From assembly GCA_029865125.1 (NCBI GenBank), contig JAOUHN010000004.1:1-41731 (forward strand): a stretch of DNA of 41,731 nucleotides, in the 5' to 3' direction. Below the pieces are notes generated by a model. It was not told the origin of the DNA. It ran no database searches and saw only the letters and a list, made by a program, of their open reading frames with translations. Source of the stretch: Candidatus Moraniibacteriota bacterium. Its GTDB lineage: Bacteria > Patescibacteriota > Minisyncoccia > Moranbacterales > UBA9337. Both the position numbers and the translations under genes were made by a program. Below, piece by piece: positions 17,641 through 27,639 of the stretch (position 1 is the first letter of the stretch; the number at the start of each line of letters is the position of its first letter).

Positions 17641-18831
17641 ATGATGAAAATTAAGGAAAAATATTTTGATGGAAATGTTTCTCATGGGTTCATCTCATTA
17701 TATAGTAGCAAATCTATCATGAGAATTGCAGGTGGTTTTTTTGGATTATTTCTGCCAATCTTTATATATGAGATTCTTGAAAAGGATTTTAGAAATGTAG
17801 TAATTTATTTTTTATCTATAAATGTCCTATATGCCATTTTTCTTGGATTGGCAGCAGGATTCATTAGTAGGTTTGGATTTCGAAAATCTCTCAAAGCTAG
17901 TGTTTTTTTTGGAGCACTGTTTTATTTCATTTTATTTTTTGCCAATCAAGAGAATTGGATTGTGGTGTTGCCGTTGTCAGTTGTGGCGATGGTTTTATTT
18001 CGTCTTTCTCATTGGATTCCATATCATGTTGATTTTGCTAAATTTACGGATATTAAAAATAGGGGAAGAGAAGTGGGGCTTTTGGATGCTACTACGAACG
18101 TGATTGGAGTGGTTGCTCCTCTTGCTGCAGGTGTTATTTTGAGCGTTTTTAATTTCAAGGTTTTATTTGTGATTGCTGTTGTAGTGTACCTCATGTCATT
18201 TATTCCGTTGGTAACAATACCAAAAACACATGAAAAATTCAGTTGGACTTATGCGCAAACATGGAAAGAGTTTTTTTCCAAAGAGAGAAGAGAAACAATT
18301 TTGGCATATGTGGCAGATGGAGTAGAATGTTCAATTGGAGCAGTGGTGTGGCCAATTTTTATTTTTGAATTATTGAAAGGAAATTATGCTGAAATCGGTG
18401 GAGTGGCAGCGATTATTACAGGATCAATCATTGTATTGCAATTGTTTGTAGGAAAATATGCAGACAAGAATTTTTCCAAAAAAAGTTTCATCAAATGGGG
18501 AAGTTTACTGTATTCTTTGGGATGGATTCTTAAGGTTTTTATTGCAACAGCTTTTCAAATTTTTGTCATAGACGCATATCACAAGCTCATGAAAATATTT
18601 CTTCGTATTCCTTTTGATGCGCTCACATATGAAATTGCAGCAGATCAAGGTCATTATGTTGATGAATTCACAGTTCTTCATGAAATGGCAGTAGGCGTTG
18701 GAAGAGCTATTTCTTATGCGATAATAATTATTTTAACAGCATTTGTTGATCTGCACTGGATGTTTATTTTAGCAGCTGTTGCTGCAATTTTATTCAATAT
18801 GATTCGTGCAAAGAGAGTTGCGAGAATTTAG
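17641..18831 (+). CDS. MFS-type transporter
   Basis: About 12 hydrophobic segments, MFS-like loop patterns. Confidence 0.75.
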   Translation: MMKIKEKYFDGNVSHGFISLYSSKSIMRIAGGFFGLFLPIFIYEILEKDFRNVVIYFLSINVLYAIFLGLAAGFISRFGFRKSLKASVFFGALFYFILFFANQENWIVVLPLSVVAMVLFRLSHWIPYHVDFAKFTDIKNRGREVGLLDATTNVIGVVAPLAAGVILSVFNFKVLFVIAVVVYLMSFIPLVTIPKTHEKFSWTYAQTWKEFFSKERRETILAYVADGVECSIGAVVWPIFIFELLKGNYAEIGGVAAIITGSIIVLQLFVGKYADKNFSKKSFIKWGSLLYSLGWILKVFIATAFQIFVIDAYHKLMKIFLRIPFDALTYEIAADQGHYVDEFTVLHEMAVGVGRAISYAIIIILTAFVDLHWMFILAAVAAILFNMIRAKRVARI

Positions 18832-18852
18832 ATTTGTGTGCAATTAAATATT

Positions 18853-18880
18853 TTGAAATGCTATCAAAATATGGTATAGT
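18853..18880 (+). promoter_or_regulatory. Predicted promoter for the sensor operon
   Basis: TTGAAA - 16 nt - TATAGT. Confidence 0.4.
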
Positions 18881-18999
18881 GAATGTGAAATCTTCGAGTG
18901 AAATTAGTTGTTTGAAACCGGTACTTTTTGTTGCTTGGCAAGTTGATTGCGATTTATAATGAGAATGTAAAATTTTCTAATTAAATTAATCATAAAATA

Positions 19000-20502
19000 A
19001 TGTCTAAAACTTTAGTCTTTTTTATTGCATTTGCACTGGTTTCATTTGTTGTGATGATCTCGTTATCTTTTTTCTATGTGAGCTCTACGGAAGAGAGCGT
19101 TTTGAAGGAGAATCAATTTAAATATTTAAAAGGCGTCGTGGATTCAAAATCAAATCGAATAGACGCCTTTTTGAATACTCAAATTGCAGATGCTCTTTTC
19201 TTAGCTGACTCTTACGAGATACAGGATTCTTTTGATTCCGAGTTGATTTCTGACACAGCTCAGGTTACTGAAATGGTAAAAAAAGTTGCCAAAGAAACTT
19301 CTAAAGAGGTCGAAAAGTATATGAAAGAAAATCCATCTGCAACAGTTCAAGATATGGTAAATAATCCAGAGTTTCGAAAAATTGCCACTAGAAGAGTTGG
19401 AGAAACAGGGTATACCGTTTTTCATGGACCTGATACCATCATAAACTATCTTCACTGGGATCCAGAAGAGCAAGGAGATGATCATAGTGATGTTTTTGAA
19501 AGAGATCCAAAAGGACAACAAGCGCAACTTCTTTTAGCTGCTAAGAATAACACGGAAGATGTGTCCGGATTCTATACAAAAAAGCAATCTGACGGGACGC
19601 TGAAAGAGAAGTTTATGTATATGTCAATGTTGCCGCAAAGATCAGCAGATGGAATAAGATTGGCTGTGCAAGCCACTGTATATCTAGATGATTTTGGAAA
19701 AACATTGAAAATTGCGAAGGATCTAGATGAAGAGTTTCGTAATTTCAAAAATTCAAAAGAATATAGTGATATGTTCTTGATTAATGCAGACGGAGATATT
19801 GTGTGGACAGCTGAAAAAAGAAATGACCTTGGAAGTAATTTGAATAGAGGAGTATATAAAAATACGCAACTCGCAAAAGCCTATCTTGAAGTGAAAGATA
19901 ATCTAGTTACAACAATATCTGATCCGGGATATTATGAAGCATCCAATGAAATATCCATTTTTGTGGCCACTCCTGTTTTTGAAAATAAAGATTCTCAAAA
20001 TCCAGAATTCAAAGGAGTTGTTGCTCTTCAAATTAGTAATGAAAAAATGAATAATATTGTAACAGATGTTATTGGAAGTAATGGAACAGGAGAGGTGTAT
20101 GCGGTTAACAAAGGAGGAATTCATATAACCTCAGTAAAGAGTGATATAGCAAAACATTCTGCAGATGAATTGGGTCATGTTGTTAAATCTAGTCAAATTG
20201 ACAAATGTTTTGAAGGCTTGAGATATGGTGAGAAAAACGCGGTTTTGAGCTTGAGTGACTTTAAAAAATATGATAACTATGCGGGAAATCCGGTTTATGG
20301 AGTATATCAATATGTTGTTAATCCAGGATGGTGTGTGCTTGCAGAAGTGAATGCTGCTGATGTGGAAAATGGAGACTTGTTTGCTTTGAGTAAAAAAATG
20401 ATAATAAATATTTTTCTGACAGTTTTAGTTATTAGTATTTCTTTAGGTTTAATTATTGACAAATTTTTCTTAAAGAAAAAGATTGAGGAGAAAACAATAT
20501 GA
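19000..20502 (+). CDS. Membrane protein with extracytoplasmic Cache-like sensor region, no output domain
   Basis: TM - about 440 aa extracytoplasmic region with 'GTGEVYAVNKGGIHIT' - TM - short basic tail. Confidence 0.75.
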   Translation: MSKTLVFFIAFALVSFVVMISLSFFYVSSTEESVLKENQFKYLKGVVDSKSNRIDAFLNTQIADALFLADSYEIQDSFDSELISDTAQVTEMVKKVAKETSKEVEKYMKENPSATVQDMVNNPEFRKIATRRVGETGYTVFHGPDTIINYLHWDPEEQGDDHSDVFERDPKGQQAQLLLAAKNNTEDVSGFYTKKQSDGTLKEKFMYMSMLPQRSADGIRLAVQATVYLDDFGKTLKIAKDLDEEFRNFKNSKEYSDMFLINADGDIVWTAEKRNDLGSNLNRGVYKNTQLAKAYLEVKDNLVTTISDPGYYEASNEISIFVATPVFENKDSQNPEFKGVVALQISNEKMNNIVTDVIGSNGTGEVYAVNKGGIHITSVKSDIAKHSADELGHVVKSSQIDKCFEGLRYGEKNAVLSLSDFKKYDNYAGNPVYGVYQYVVNPGWCVLAEVNAADVENGDLFALSKKMIINIFLTVLVISISLGLIIDKFFLKKKIEEKTI

Positions 20503-21977
20503 AAAAAAATACAGCCTTTCTTATAGCTTATGTTACCCCAATTATTGTAATCGGAGCTTTGTTGACATTTGGCAATTTGTTTTTGACAGAAAAAACGTTT
20601 GAAAATCAAATCAAAGATCAACTACGCAATGCTTCCAAATCAAGAGCGGCAAGTGTGACGGATTTTTTAGATGAAAAAGAACGAAGCATTGAATCTTTGT
20701 TGAATTTTGATGAGATAAAAGAATTATCCAGTAGCAATATTAGCTGGAATCAAGAAATAGCGAAGAACGACATTAAAAATAACGTTAACATTGCCATTAA
20801 AGAGGTTGAAAAATATGCACTTTTAAAGGGCGAGTTAACATTCAGAGATTTTCTTGATTCAGATGCATTCAAAGAAATTGCCATGAGAAGATTTTCAAAT
20901 AATGGTGGTATGTTTGTTTTCAGAGCCAATGATTTTGATGGAGAGTTGCATGAAGATAAACATAGAATACGCATCAGTGAAGAGGATCGGTTACTTGTCA
21001 ATAATGTGATTACTGAGATTAATTCGGAATATCAGGATGGTGAAATTAATTTTGGTGAATTTATAGATGAAAAAAAAGAAATCAATAGAAATTATGGTTA
21101 TTTCAAGGCAACTTCAGTGAAAACTTCTGATGGCGTGGTTTTGGGTATTGGAGCGATTGGGGACATCAGTGACTACGGTGTTTTAGGCGAAATCCCTGAA
21201 GATTTGATGCGTAAAATAGATGATTTTTCAGACGGTTTTGATTATGAGAATGTTCTTATAATTTCTTCTGATAGGAAGATTGTTTTTGCAAAAAATAAGA
21301 TAGACGATTTGGGAAAAGGCATTGATTGGGTCGAAAGAGTAGACATAAAAAATGCGTATATAAGAGCCATTCAGAATAATAAATTTGCAATTGGAGACCC
21401 ATATTTTGGAAGAACAAAAGAATCATTTGAAATTTCCATGGCTGCGCCGATTATTGATGAAGGTGAGATTAAGGGTGCCATTGTTTTGATTGATGATTTT
21501 GACAAGTTGTCTAGCGTTGTTTCAGATATAGTGGGATTGGGAATTAAAGGTGAAAATTACTTGGTCAATTCAGAGGGGCTTCTCATGACTCCATTGAGAT
21601 TTAGACATGTGAATTTATTGATTCAGAAGATGGAGAATGAAGTTACTAGAGAATGTATTAGAAGATTGGATTTAAATGCGCAAGCAGGTATTTCAAACGG
21701 ATCAGTGAGTCAAACCGATGTATATGATATTAAAAATTATCTCGGAACAGGATCACTAACAATAGGTGTTCCAATAAATAGAACCGGATGGTGTCAAATA
21801 ACAGAATTCGACAAGCAAGAATATTTTGACGCATTAAGAAAAGAACGAATAGTGAATCAGATTTCAATTCTCATATTTTCAGTCACAAGTATTTTGATAT
21901 ATTTTTTAATAAGAAGAATATTGTTAAAAAAAGAAAAAGCAGAATCAGTGACAGCGATTAGAGAGGATAAAAAATAA
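20499..21977 (+). CDS. Paralogous Cache-like membrane protein, no output domain
   Basis: ATGA overlap with previous gene; same architecture ('GIKGENYLVNSEGLLMTPLR', 'TGWCQITE'). Confidence 0.75.
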   Translation: MKKNTAFLIAYVTPIIVIGALLTFGNLFLTEKTFENQIKDQLRNASKSRAASVTDFLDEKERSIESLLNFDEIKELSSSNISWNQEIAKNDIKNNVNIAIKEVEKYALLKGELTFRDFLDSDAFKEIAMRRFSNNGGMFVFRANDFDGELHEDKHRIRISEEDRLLVNNVITEINSEYQDGEINFGEFIDEKKEINRNYGYFKATSVKTSDGVVLGIGAIGDISDYGVLGEIPEDLMRKIDDFSDGFDYENVLIISSDRKIVFAKNKIDDLGKGIDWVERVDIKNAYIRAIQNNKFAIGDPYFGRTKESFEISMAAPIIDEGEIKGAIVLIDDFDKLSSVVSDIVGLGIKGENYLVNSEGLLMTPLRFRHVNLLIQKMENEVTRECIRRLDLNAQAGISNGSVSQTDVYDIKNYLGTGSLTIGVPINRTGWCQITEFDKQEYFDALRKERIVNQISILIFSVTSILIYFLIRRILLKKEKAESVTAIREDKK

Positions 21978-21995
21978 ATTTAGCACAACAATTCT

Positions 21996-22517
21996 ATGCA
22001 ATTTTTAAGTAAGCAAAAAAGTATAATCAGTTTCTTGGCATTCTTTCTGTTTTGTGGAGGAGTTAGTTTTGCAGAGGCATTAGAGTTTAATGTGCGCATA
22101 CCAGAAAATTATACGGATATTAGAGCGGGTGAGGAGGTTGGATTTGATGTGGATATTAAATATCCCGAAAACACAATCAGAAAAGCAATCGATTTTGAAT
22201 ATAAAATAAGAAAAGGAGATCAAGTTATTGTTAATGTGAGTGATTCTAAGTTGATTGAAAACAGTGCGCTGTTTGTGAAATTCATAACGATTCCTGCGAG
22301 TGCTGATACAGGAATGTATGTCTTAGATGTGAGCATCAAGGATTTTGATACAGTACTGAAAACGGATTTAGATAATTTTCATATTACTGGCAACAAAGAG
22401 GATAAAATCAAGGTTTATTTTTTGATTACTTTTGGGATAATAGTTTCATTGATTTTTATCCTTATTGTAGTTAGGGATTTTTTGAAGAAGGATGATAAGA
22501 AAAAAGAGGAGAAATAA
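21996..22517 (+). CDS. Secreted/TM-anchored small protein with beta-rich domain
   Basis: Signal peptide, extracytoplasmic domain, one C-terminal TM and charged tail. Confidence 0.65.
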   Translation: MQFLSKQKSIISFLAFFLFCGGVSFAEALEFNVRIPENYTDIRAGEEVGFDVDIKYPENTIRKAIDFEYKIRKGDQVIVNVSDSKLIENSALFVKFITIPASADTGMYVLDVSIKDFDTVLKTDLDNFHITGNKEDKIKVYFLITFGIIVSLIFILIVVRDFLKKDDKKKEEK

Positions 22518-22536
22518 GAGAGATTGATTTTTGATT

Positions 22537-22570
22537 AAAAACAGCCTCGTTTGGGCTGTTTTTTTATTTT
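22537..22570 (+). terminator. Rho-independent terminator
   Basis: AAAACAGCCTCGTTTGGGCTGTTTTTTT. Confidence 0.85.
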
Positions 22571-22581
22571 TTTTAAAAGTG

Positions 22582-22610
22582 TTGACGAGTTGATGGTAGT
22601 GGGGTAAAAT
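22582..22610 (+). promoter_or_regulatory. mraZ promoter
   Basis: TTGACG - 17 nt - TAAAAT. Confidence 0.6.
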
Positions 22611-22616
22611 AATAGT

Positions 22617-22643
22617 GAAGTGTTTCGAAGTGGGGGAAAGTGG
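22617..22643 (+). promoter_or_regulatory. MraZ box (three direct repeats)
   Basis: GAAGTGT-TTC-GAAGTGG-GGG-AAAGTGG: three (A/G)AAGTG(G/T) units at exact 10-nt period between promoter and mraZ. Confidence 0.75.
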
Positions 22644-22667
22644 TGAATTTGAAAAATTGAAAAAGAT

Positions 22668-23102
22668 ATGTTTATCGGAGAATACCAACATTCAATAGAT
22701 CCCAAAAAAAGGATGGCAATCCCATCTCGATTTCGTGGTGAACTCGGAGGAACAGTTGTGATTACTCGCGGTTTGGATAAATGTCTTTTCGTATATCCCT
22801 TAAAAGTGTGGGAAGAGTTAGCTGAAAAACTAGGAAATCTTCCAATGGGAGAAGCGAACACAAGAAGTTTTGTGCGATTGATGTTGGCAGGTGCAACTGA
22901 TGTGGAGATTGACAAACAAGGAAGAATATTAATCCCGGATTATTTGAAAGAATATGCTGGATTTGATAAGAATATTATTGTTGTCGGATTGTTCAATCGA
23001 ATTGAAGTGTGGAGTGAAGATAAATGGAGCAAATATAAGAATGAAGCAGAAGAAAATAATGATGAGATAGCAGAGCAATTAGGAAAGTTGGGAATTTACT
23101 AG
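22668..23102 (+). CDS. mraZ: Transcriptional regulator MraZ
   Basis: MFIGEYQHSIDPKKRMAIPSRFR; duplicated AbrB-like domain. Confidence 0.97.
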   Translation: MFIGEYQHSIDPKKRMAIPSRFRGELGGTVVITRGLDKCLFVYPLKVWEELAEKLGNLPMGEANTRSFVRLMLAGATDVEIDKQGRILIPDYLKEYAGFDKNIIVVGLFNRIEVWSEDKWSKYKNEAEENNDEIAEQLGKLGIY

Positions 23103-23127
23103 TAAGAATTAGAATCGATTTATCTAG

Positions 23128-24075
23128 ATGAGTATTCATAAAACAGTTTTATTAGAAGAGGCGGTTAAAGGCTTGAATCTCAAAAAAGGTTTGGTGGTCG
23201 TAGACGCTACTTTGGGTGGCGGCGGACATAGCTTAAGAATTTTAGAAAAGATATTACCCGGAGGAAAATTAATTTCAATTGATAGGGATGAAAATGCCAT
23301 AAAAGGATTCAGAAATAAGATTGATGAATTGAATTTGAAAATAGAGCCGCAAGAATTAATTTTGATAAATGATAATTTTTCAAATATTGGAGAAGCGTTG
23401 GATGAATTGGGAATTGAAAAAGTGGATGCTATTTTAGCGGATTTTGGCCTGTCATCAGATCAATTGGATAGCAATGAAAGAGGCTTCAGCTTTCAGAGTG
23501 ACAGCAAATTGGACATGAGAATGGATCAAAAACAAGCTCTAGATGCGTATCAGGTTATTAATGAATATTCATTTGAAGAATTGGAAAGAATCATTAGAAT
23601 TTTCGGTGATGAGAAATTTTCAAAAAAGATTGCAAGAGAAATAGAGAGTCGAAGAGAAAAGGCGCCTATTGAAACAACGAAAGAATTGGTTGAAATAGTT
23701 GAAAAAGCCATTCCAAATAGTCAAAAGAAAAGAGGAATAAATCCAGCTACTAAAACATTTCAGGCAATCCGAATGGAAGTGAATCAGGAAATTGAAAGTA
23801 TTGAGAAGTTTTTGCAAGAATCTATTAATAGATTGAATTCAGAAGGACGATTATCAGTAATTTCATTTCATTCTGGTGAAGACAGAGTGGTAAAAAATAT
23901 TTTCAAGGAAAGTGCAAATGATTGTATATGCCCAAAAGAATTTCCTGTATGTGTTTGTGACAAAAAAGCAGAGATAGAAATCATTACCAAAAAACCGATT
24001 GTGCCTAGTGATGTTGAAATAGAAGAAAATCCTAGATCAAGAAGTGCAAAATTAAGAATAGTGCAAAAAAAATAA
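23128..24075 (+). CDS. rsmH: 16S rRNA m4C1402 methyltransferase
   Basis: HKTVLLEEAV, DATLGGGGHS, DFGLSSDQLD, RSRSAKLRI. Confidence 0.97.
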   Translation: MSIHKTVLLEEAVKGLNLKKGLVVVDATLGGGGHSLRILEKILPGGKLISIDRDENAIKGFRNKIDELNLKIEPQELILINDNFSNIGEALDELGIEKVDAILADFGLSSDQLDSNERGFSFQSDSKLDMRMDQKQALDAYQVINEYSFEELERIIRIFGDEKFSKKIAREIESRREKAPIETTKELVEIVEKAIPNSQKKRGINPATKTFQAIRMEVNQEIESIEKFLQESINRLNSEGRLSVISFHSGEDRVVKNIFKESANDCICPKEFPVCVCDKKAEIEIITKKPIVPSDVEIEENPRSRSAKLRIVQKK

Positions 24076-24091
24076 AAATAAAAATAAAAAA

Positions 24092-24505
24092 GTGAAATCA
24101 AAGGGGGCTAAAGTTTCGATGAATGTAATATCAAACAGTAGCTATCATCGCTGGAAGACAAAAAAATCTAGCGTTTATAAAAAAGAAAAGATAAGTAGCG
24201 AGACCAATATCGGCACAATCCATTTGGATGGATTTGTTAACCTGAATGGAGTGTTATTGGTTTTTGTTTTTGCTGTTGGTTTTCTATATCTGTATTCAAT
24301 GAATGGAAGTGCCGTTCAAGGATATGAGATAAAGAAGATAGAAAATGAAATAAATGAATTGCGCGAGGAATCAGATAATCTCAAAATACGTGAGGCTGAA
24401 TTAAATTCTTTGTATAGGCTTGAGGAGGAAAAGGGAAATTCAGACATGGAAGAGGTTGATGATATTGTGTATGTCCATGATTCAAACTCAATGGCTTTAA
24501 AATAA
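24092..24505 (+). CDS. FtsL-like divisome protein
   Basis: Single TM plus coiled coil between rsmH and ftsI. Confidence 0.6.
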   Translation: MKSKGAKVSMNVISNSSYHRWKTKKSSVYKKEKISSETNIGTIHLDGFVNLNGVLLVFVFAVGFLYLYSMNGSAVQGYEIKKIENEINELREESDNLKIREAELNSLYRLEEEKGNSDMEEVDDIVYVHDSNSMALK

Positions 24506-24564
24506 GATTTTGAAGTGATATACTCTATACGACTTTTAAGGATGATATTGAACAGGAAAAATTT

Positions 24565-26304
24565 ATGAAGAAAGGTGTTAAATATATTCAAGATTTGAGA
24601 GTATATCTTTTATTCTTTTTTGTTTTGGCGGTTTCTTTTTTTGTTTTGGCTCGTTTATATTTTCTGCAGATTGCGGCTCATGAAAAATATAAGATGATTG
24701 CTGATGGACAATATAAAGTTTTCAAAGAATTGGAATCAGAAAGAGGTAGTGTTTTCATGAATGACAAAAAAAAGAGCTATCCATTGGCGATTAATCGTGA
24801 TTTGCAAATGGCATATGCGGTTCCAAGAGAAATTGATGATGTAAATGTTTTTGCAAATGAGATCGGATCTATATTGGGAATGGAGAAGAATGTGATTTTG
24901 GATAAAATTGCTGATAAGGATGATGTTTTTGAAGTTTTGAAGCGAAAACTTACTGATGAAGAAGTTGATAAAATAAATGAATTGAAATTTACTGGAATAC
25001 ATTTAGCTCCAGAAAGTTATCGCTATTATCCAGCGGGACGCTTAGCTTCTCAGATAGTTGGTTTTGTTGGTTGGGATAATAATTCTTTTTCTGGAAGATA
25101 TGGGGTGGAGTCTTTTTGGGATAGTGAACTCAAAGGAAAATCAGGTATGATTAGTCAAGAAAAAGATGCGGGAGGAAGGTGGATTTCGCTTGTAGAGAGA
25201 GATTTTCAACCTGCTGTTGATGGAGTGGATTTGTTCCTTACAATAGATTATGCAGTGCAATATGAAACAGAAAAAATATTAGAGAGTGCAATTAAAAGAC
25301 ACCAGGCCGATAACGGATCTATTCTTGTTATGGAGCCAAAAACCGGTAGAATATTATCTATGGCGAGTTATCCTAATTTTGATCCGAATGAGTATTGGAA
25401 TGTGGAGGATATGAAGCATTATATCAACCCTGTTGTTAGTGGGACATATGAATCCGGATCGGTTTTGAAGCCTATTACGATGGCGATTGGAATTGATGAG
25501 GGAAAAGTGGAGCCAGATTCAACATATGTGGATACTGGAGTTGTTTATGAGGCTGGATATGAAATCAAGAATTCAGACGAAAAGGCATATGGACTTCAAA
25601 CAATGACTCAAGTTTTGGAAGAGTCATTAAATACCGGAGTAATTCATGTTGAGAAATTAGTGGGAAACAAAAAATTTGCTAATTACATCAAAAGGTTTGG
25701 ATTTGGAGAAGAAAGTGGCATTGAACTCCCGGGTGAATCAGCTGGAAACATCAGCAATTTAGAGCATCTAAATAGAAATATTGAGTTTTTCACTGCTTCT
25801 TATGGTCAAGGACTTACAATGACACCACTTCAATTAACTAACGCATATGCTACTATTGCTAATGGAGGGAAGTTTATGAAGCCTCAGATTATTGATAAAA
25901 TAGTGTATTCCAATGGTGAGACAAAAGAGATTCGACCTCAGGAGATTCGAAGAGTTATTCGTGAAGATACAGCTAAGAAGGTTTCCAAAATGCTTCGGTC
26001 AGTGGTTGTCAATGGACATGGAAAAAAGGCGGATGTGCCTGGATATTTGGTTGGAGGAAAGACCGGAACTGCTCAGGTTGCCAAGAAAAATGAGAAGGGA
26101 TATGAGGAGGGAGTGGCAATCGGTTCTTTCGTGGGTTTTGCGCCTATCAATGACCCGCAATTTGTTGTGTGTGTTAAGATTTCAAATCCAAAAGATGTTT
26201 TGTGGGCTGAGTCTAGTGCAGCACCTACTTTTGGAGAGGTGATGGAATTTCTTCTTGAATATTATGGCATTGAGCCGACCGAGCCAATTAATGCGAGTGA
26301 ATAA
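24565..26304 (+). CDS. ftsI: Penicillin-binding protein, FtsI/PBP2-like transpeptidase
   Basis: SGSVLKP (SxxK), KTGTAQ motif, N-terminal TM. Confidence 0.93.
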   Translation: MKKGVKYIQDLRVYLLFFFVLAVSFFVLARLYFLQIAAHEKYKMIADGQYKVFKELESERGSVFMNDKKKSYPLAINRDLQMAYAVPREIDDVNVFANEIGSILGMEKNVILDKIADKDDVFEVLKRKLTDEEVDKINELKFTGIHLAPESYRYYPAGRLASQIVGFVGWDNNSFSGRYGVESFWDSELKGKSGMISQEKDAGGRWISLVERDFQPAVDGVDLFLTIDYAVQYETEKILESAIKRHQADNGSILVMEPKTGRILSMASYPNFDPNEYWNVEDMKHYINPVVSGTYESGSVLKPITMAIGIDEGKVEPDSTYVDTGVVYEAGYEIKNSDEKAYGLQTMTQVLEESLNTGVIHVEKLVGNKKFANYIKRFGFGEESGIELPGESAGNISNLEHLNRNIEFFTASYGQGLTMTPLQLTNAYATIANGGKFMKPQIIDKIVYSNGETKEIRPQEIRRVIREDTAKKVSKMLRSVVVNGHGKKADVPGYLVGGKTGTAQVAKKNEKGYEEGVAIGSFVGFAPINDPQFVVCVKISNPKDVLWAESSAAPTFGEVMEFLLEYYGIEPTEPINASE

Positions 26305-27636
26305 GTGCATAAAAATATGAAATCAAAAAAAATAATTTATCTTGAGAAAATTTTGCGTTTTATGGCGCAAGTGGTGATCAAGAAATACAAGCCAAAGATA
26401 ATCGGGATTACCGGATCCGTTGGAAAAACTTCTGCCAAGGAAGCTGTTTCTTTGGTGCTTTCTGATAAATTTAACATCAGAAGTGGACAAAAAAATTATA
26501 ATAATGAAATTGGGATACCTTTGACAATTATTGGCGCCAAAAGTGGAGAGGGTTCAATATTGGGATGGATCAGAGTGTTTTTCAAATGGATGCTCGTGGT
26601 TATTTTTCCAGTGAGATATCCTGAAATTGTTGTTTTGGAATTAGGAATTGATAGACCAGGAGATATGGATTATTTGCTTGGATTTATTCCTGTGAATGTA
26701 GCAATTTTGACAGATATTTCAGGGAGTCACTTGGAATATTTTGGAAATATCAACAGAATTGCGAAGGAAAAATATAAGATTGTTGAGGCTGTTGCAAAAG
26801 AAGGGGTTGCAATTATTAATATTGATAATGAAAAAATAAAAGAACAGCTAGAAAAACACAAAAAGGATAATGAGATAAATGGAATGACGTTTGGATTCGA
26901 TGAAGACGCGATGGTGAGGGCGACGGATACTCATTTTAATTATCGTAATAACGAGGTTTCAGGAATTAGCTTTAAATTGAATTATGAAGGAAAGATTATC
27001 CCAATCAGACTTGATAATGTTATTGCAAAACATCATTTATATGCTGTTTTGGCAGGAATTTCTTCCGGAATATATTTCAAAGTGAATCCTATTGAGATTG
27101 CCAATTCTTTGAAAGATTATTTTCCTCCTCAAGGAAGAATGACGCTTATTGAAGGCGTTAACGGGAGCATGGTAATTGACGACACCTATAATGCATCAAA
27201 AGTTTCAACTCTTGCAGCACTTAATATTTTGAGTGAAATAGAGGCGCGAAGAAAGCTGATTGCATTGGGAGACATGTTGGAATTGGGACCAACTTCACAT
27301 TCTGATCACATTGAAGTTGCAAGGAGAGCGTTGGAAGTGGGGGACAAGATTTTTGTAGCTGGAAAAAGGATGGAAGAGGCTATCTCGGAGATGATAAAAA
27401 CGGATAATATTTCAAAAGATGATCAGAAAAAAATGCAAATACTTTCCAATCCGGTAGCAGTGGCACAAAGTGTGAAAAATGTGATAGAGCCGGGTGACAT
27501 CATTTTAGTCAAAGGTTCGCAATCCATGAGAATGGAGAAAGTTGTTGAAGAAGTAATTGCAAGGACAGTTGATGTGGAGAAAAAACTGTGCAGACAATCA
27601 AGAGAATGGAAGAATAAACCATTTATCCAACCATAA
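26305..27636 (+). CDS. murF: MurF-like ligase (UDP-MurNAc-tripeptide--D-Ala-D-Ala ligase)
   Basis: GITGSVGKTSAKE P-loop, NNEIGIPLT, DDTYNAS, LGDMLELG. Confidence 0.92.
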   Translation: MHKNMKSKKIIYLEKILRFMAQVVIKKYKPKIIGITGSVGKTSAKEAVSLVLSDKFNIRSGQKNYNNEIGIPLTIIGAKSGEGSILGWIRVFFKWMLVVIFPVRYPEIVVLELGIDRPGDMDYLLGFIPVNVAILTDISGSHLEYFGNINRIAKEKYKIVEAVAKEGVAIINIDNEKIKEQLEKHKKDNEINGMTFGFDEDAMVRATDTHFNYRNNEVSGISFKLNYEGKIIPIRLDNVIAKHHLYAVLAGISSGIYFKVNPIEIANSLKDYFPPQGRMTLIEGVNGSMVIDDTYNASKVSTLAALNILSEIEARRKLIALGDMLELGPTSHSDHIEVARRALEVGDKIFVAGKRMEEAISEMIKTDNISKDDQKKMQILSNPVAVAQSVKNVIEPGDIILVKGSQSMRMEKVVEEVIARTVDVEKKLCRQSREWKNKPFIQP

Positions 27637-27639
27637 CTT

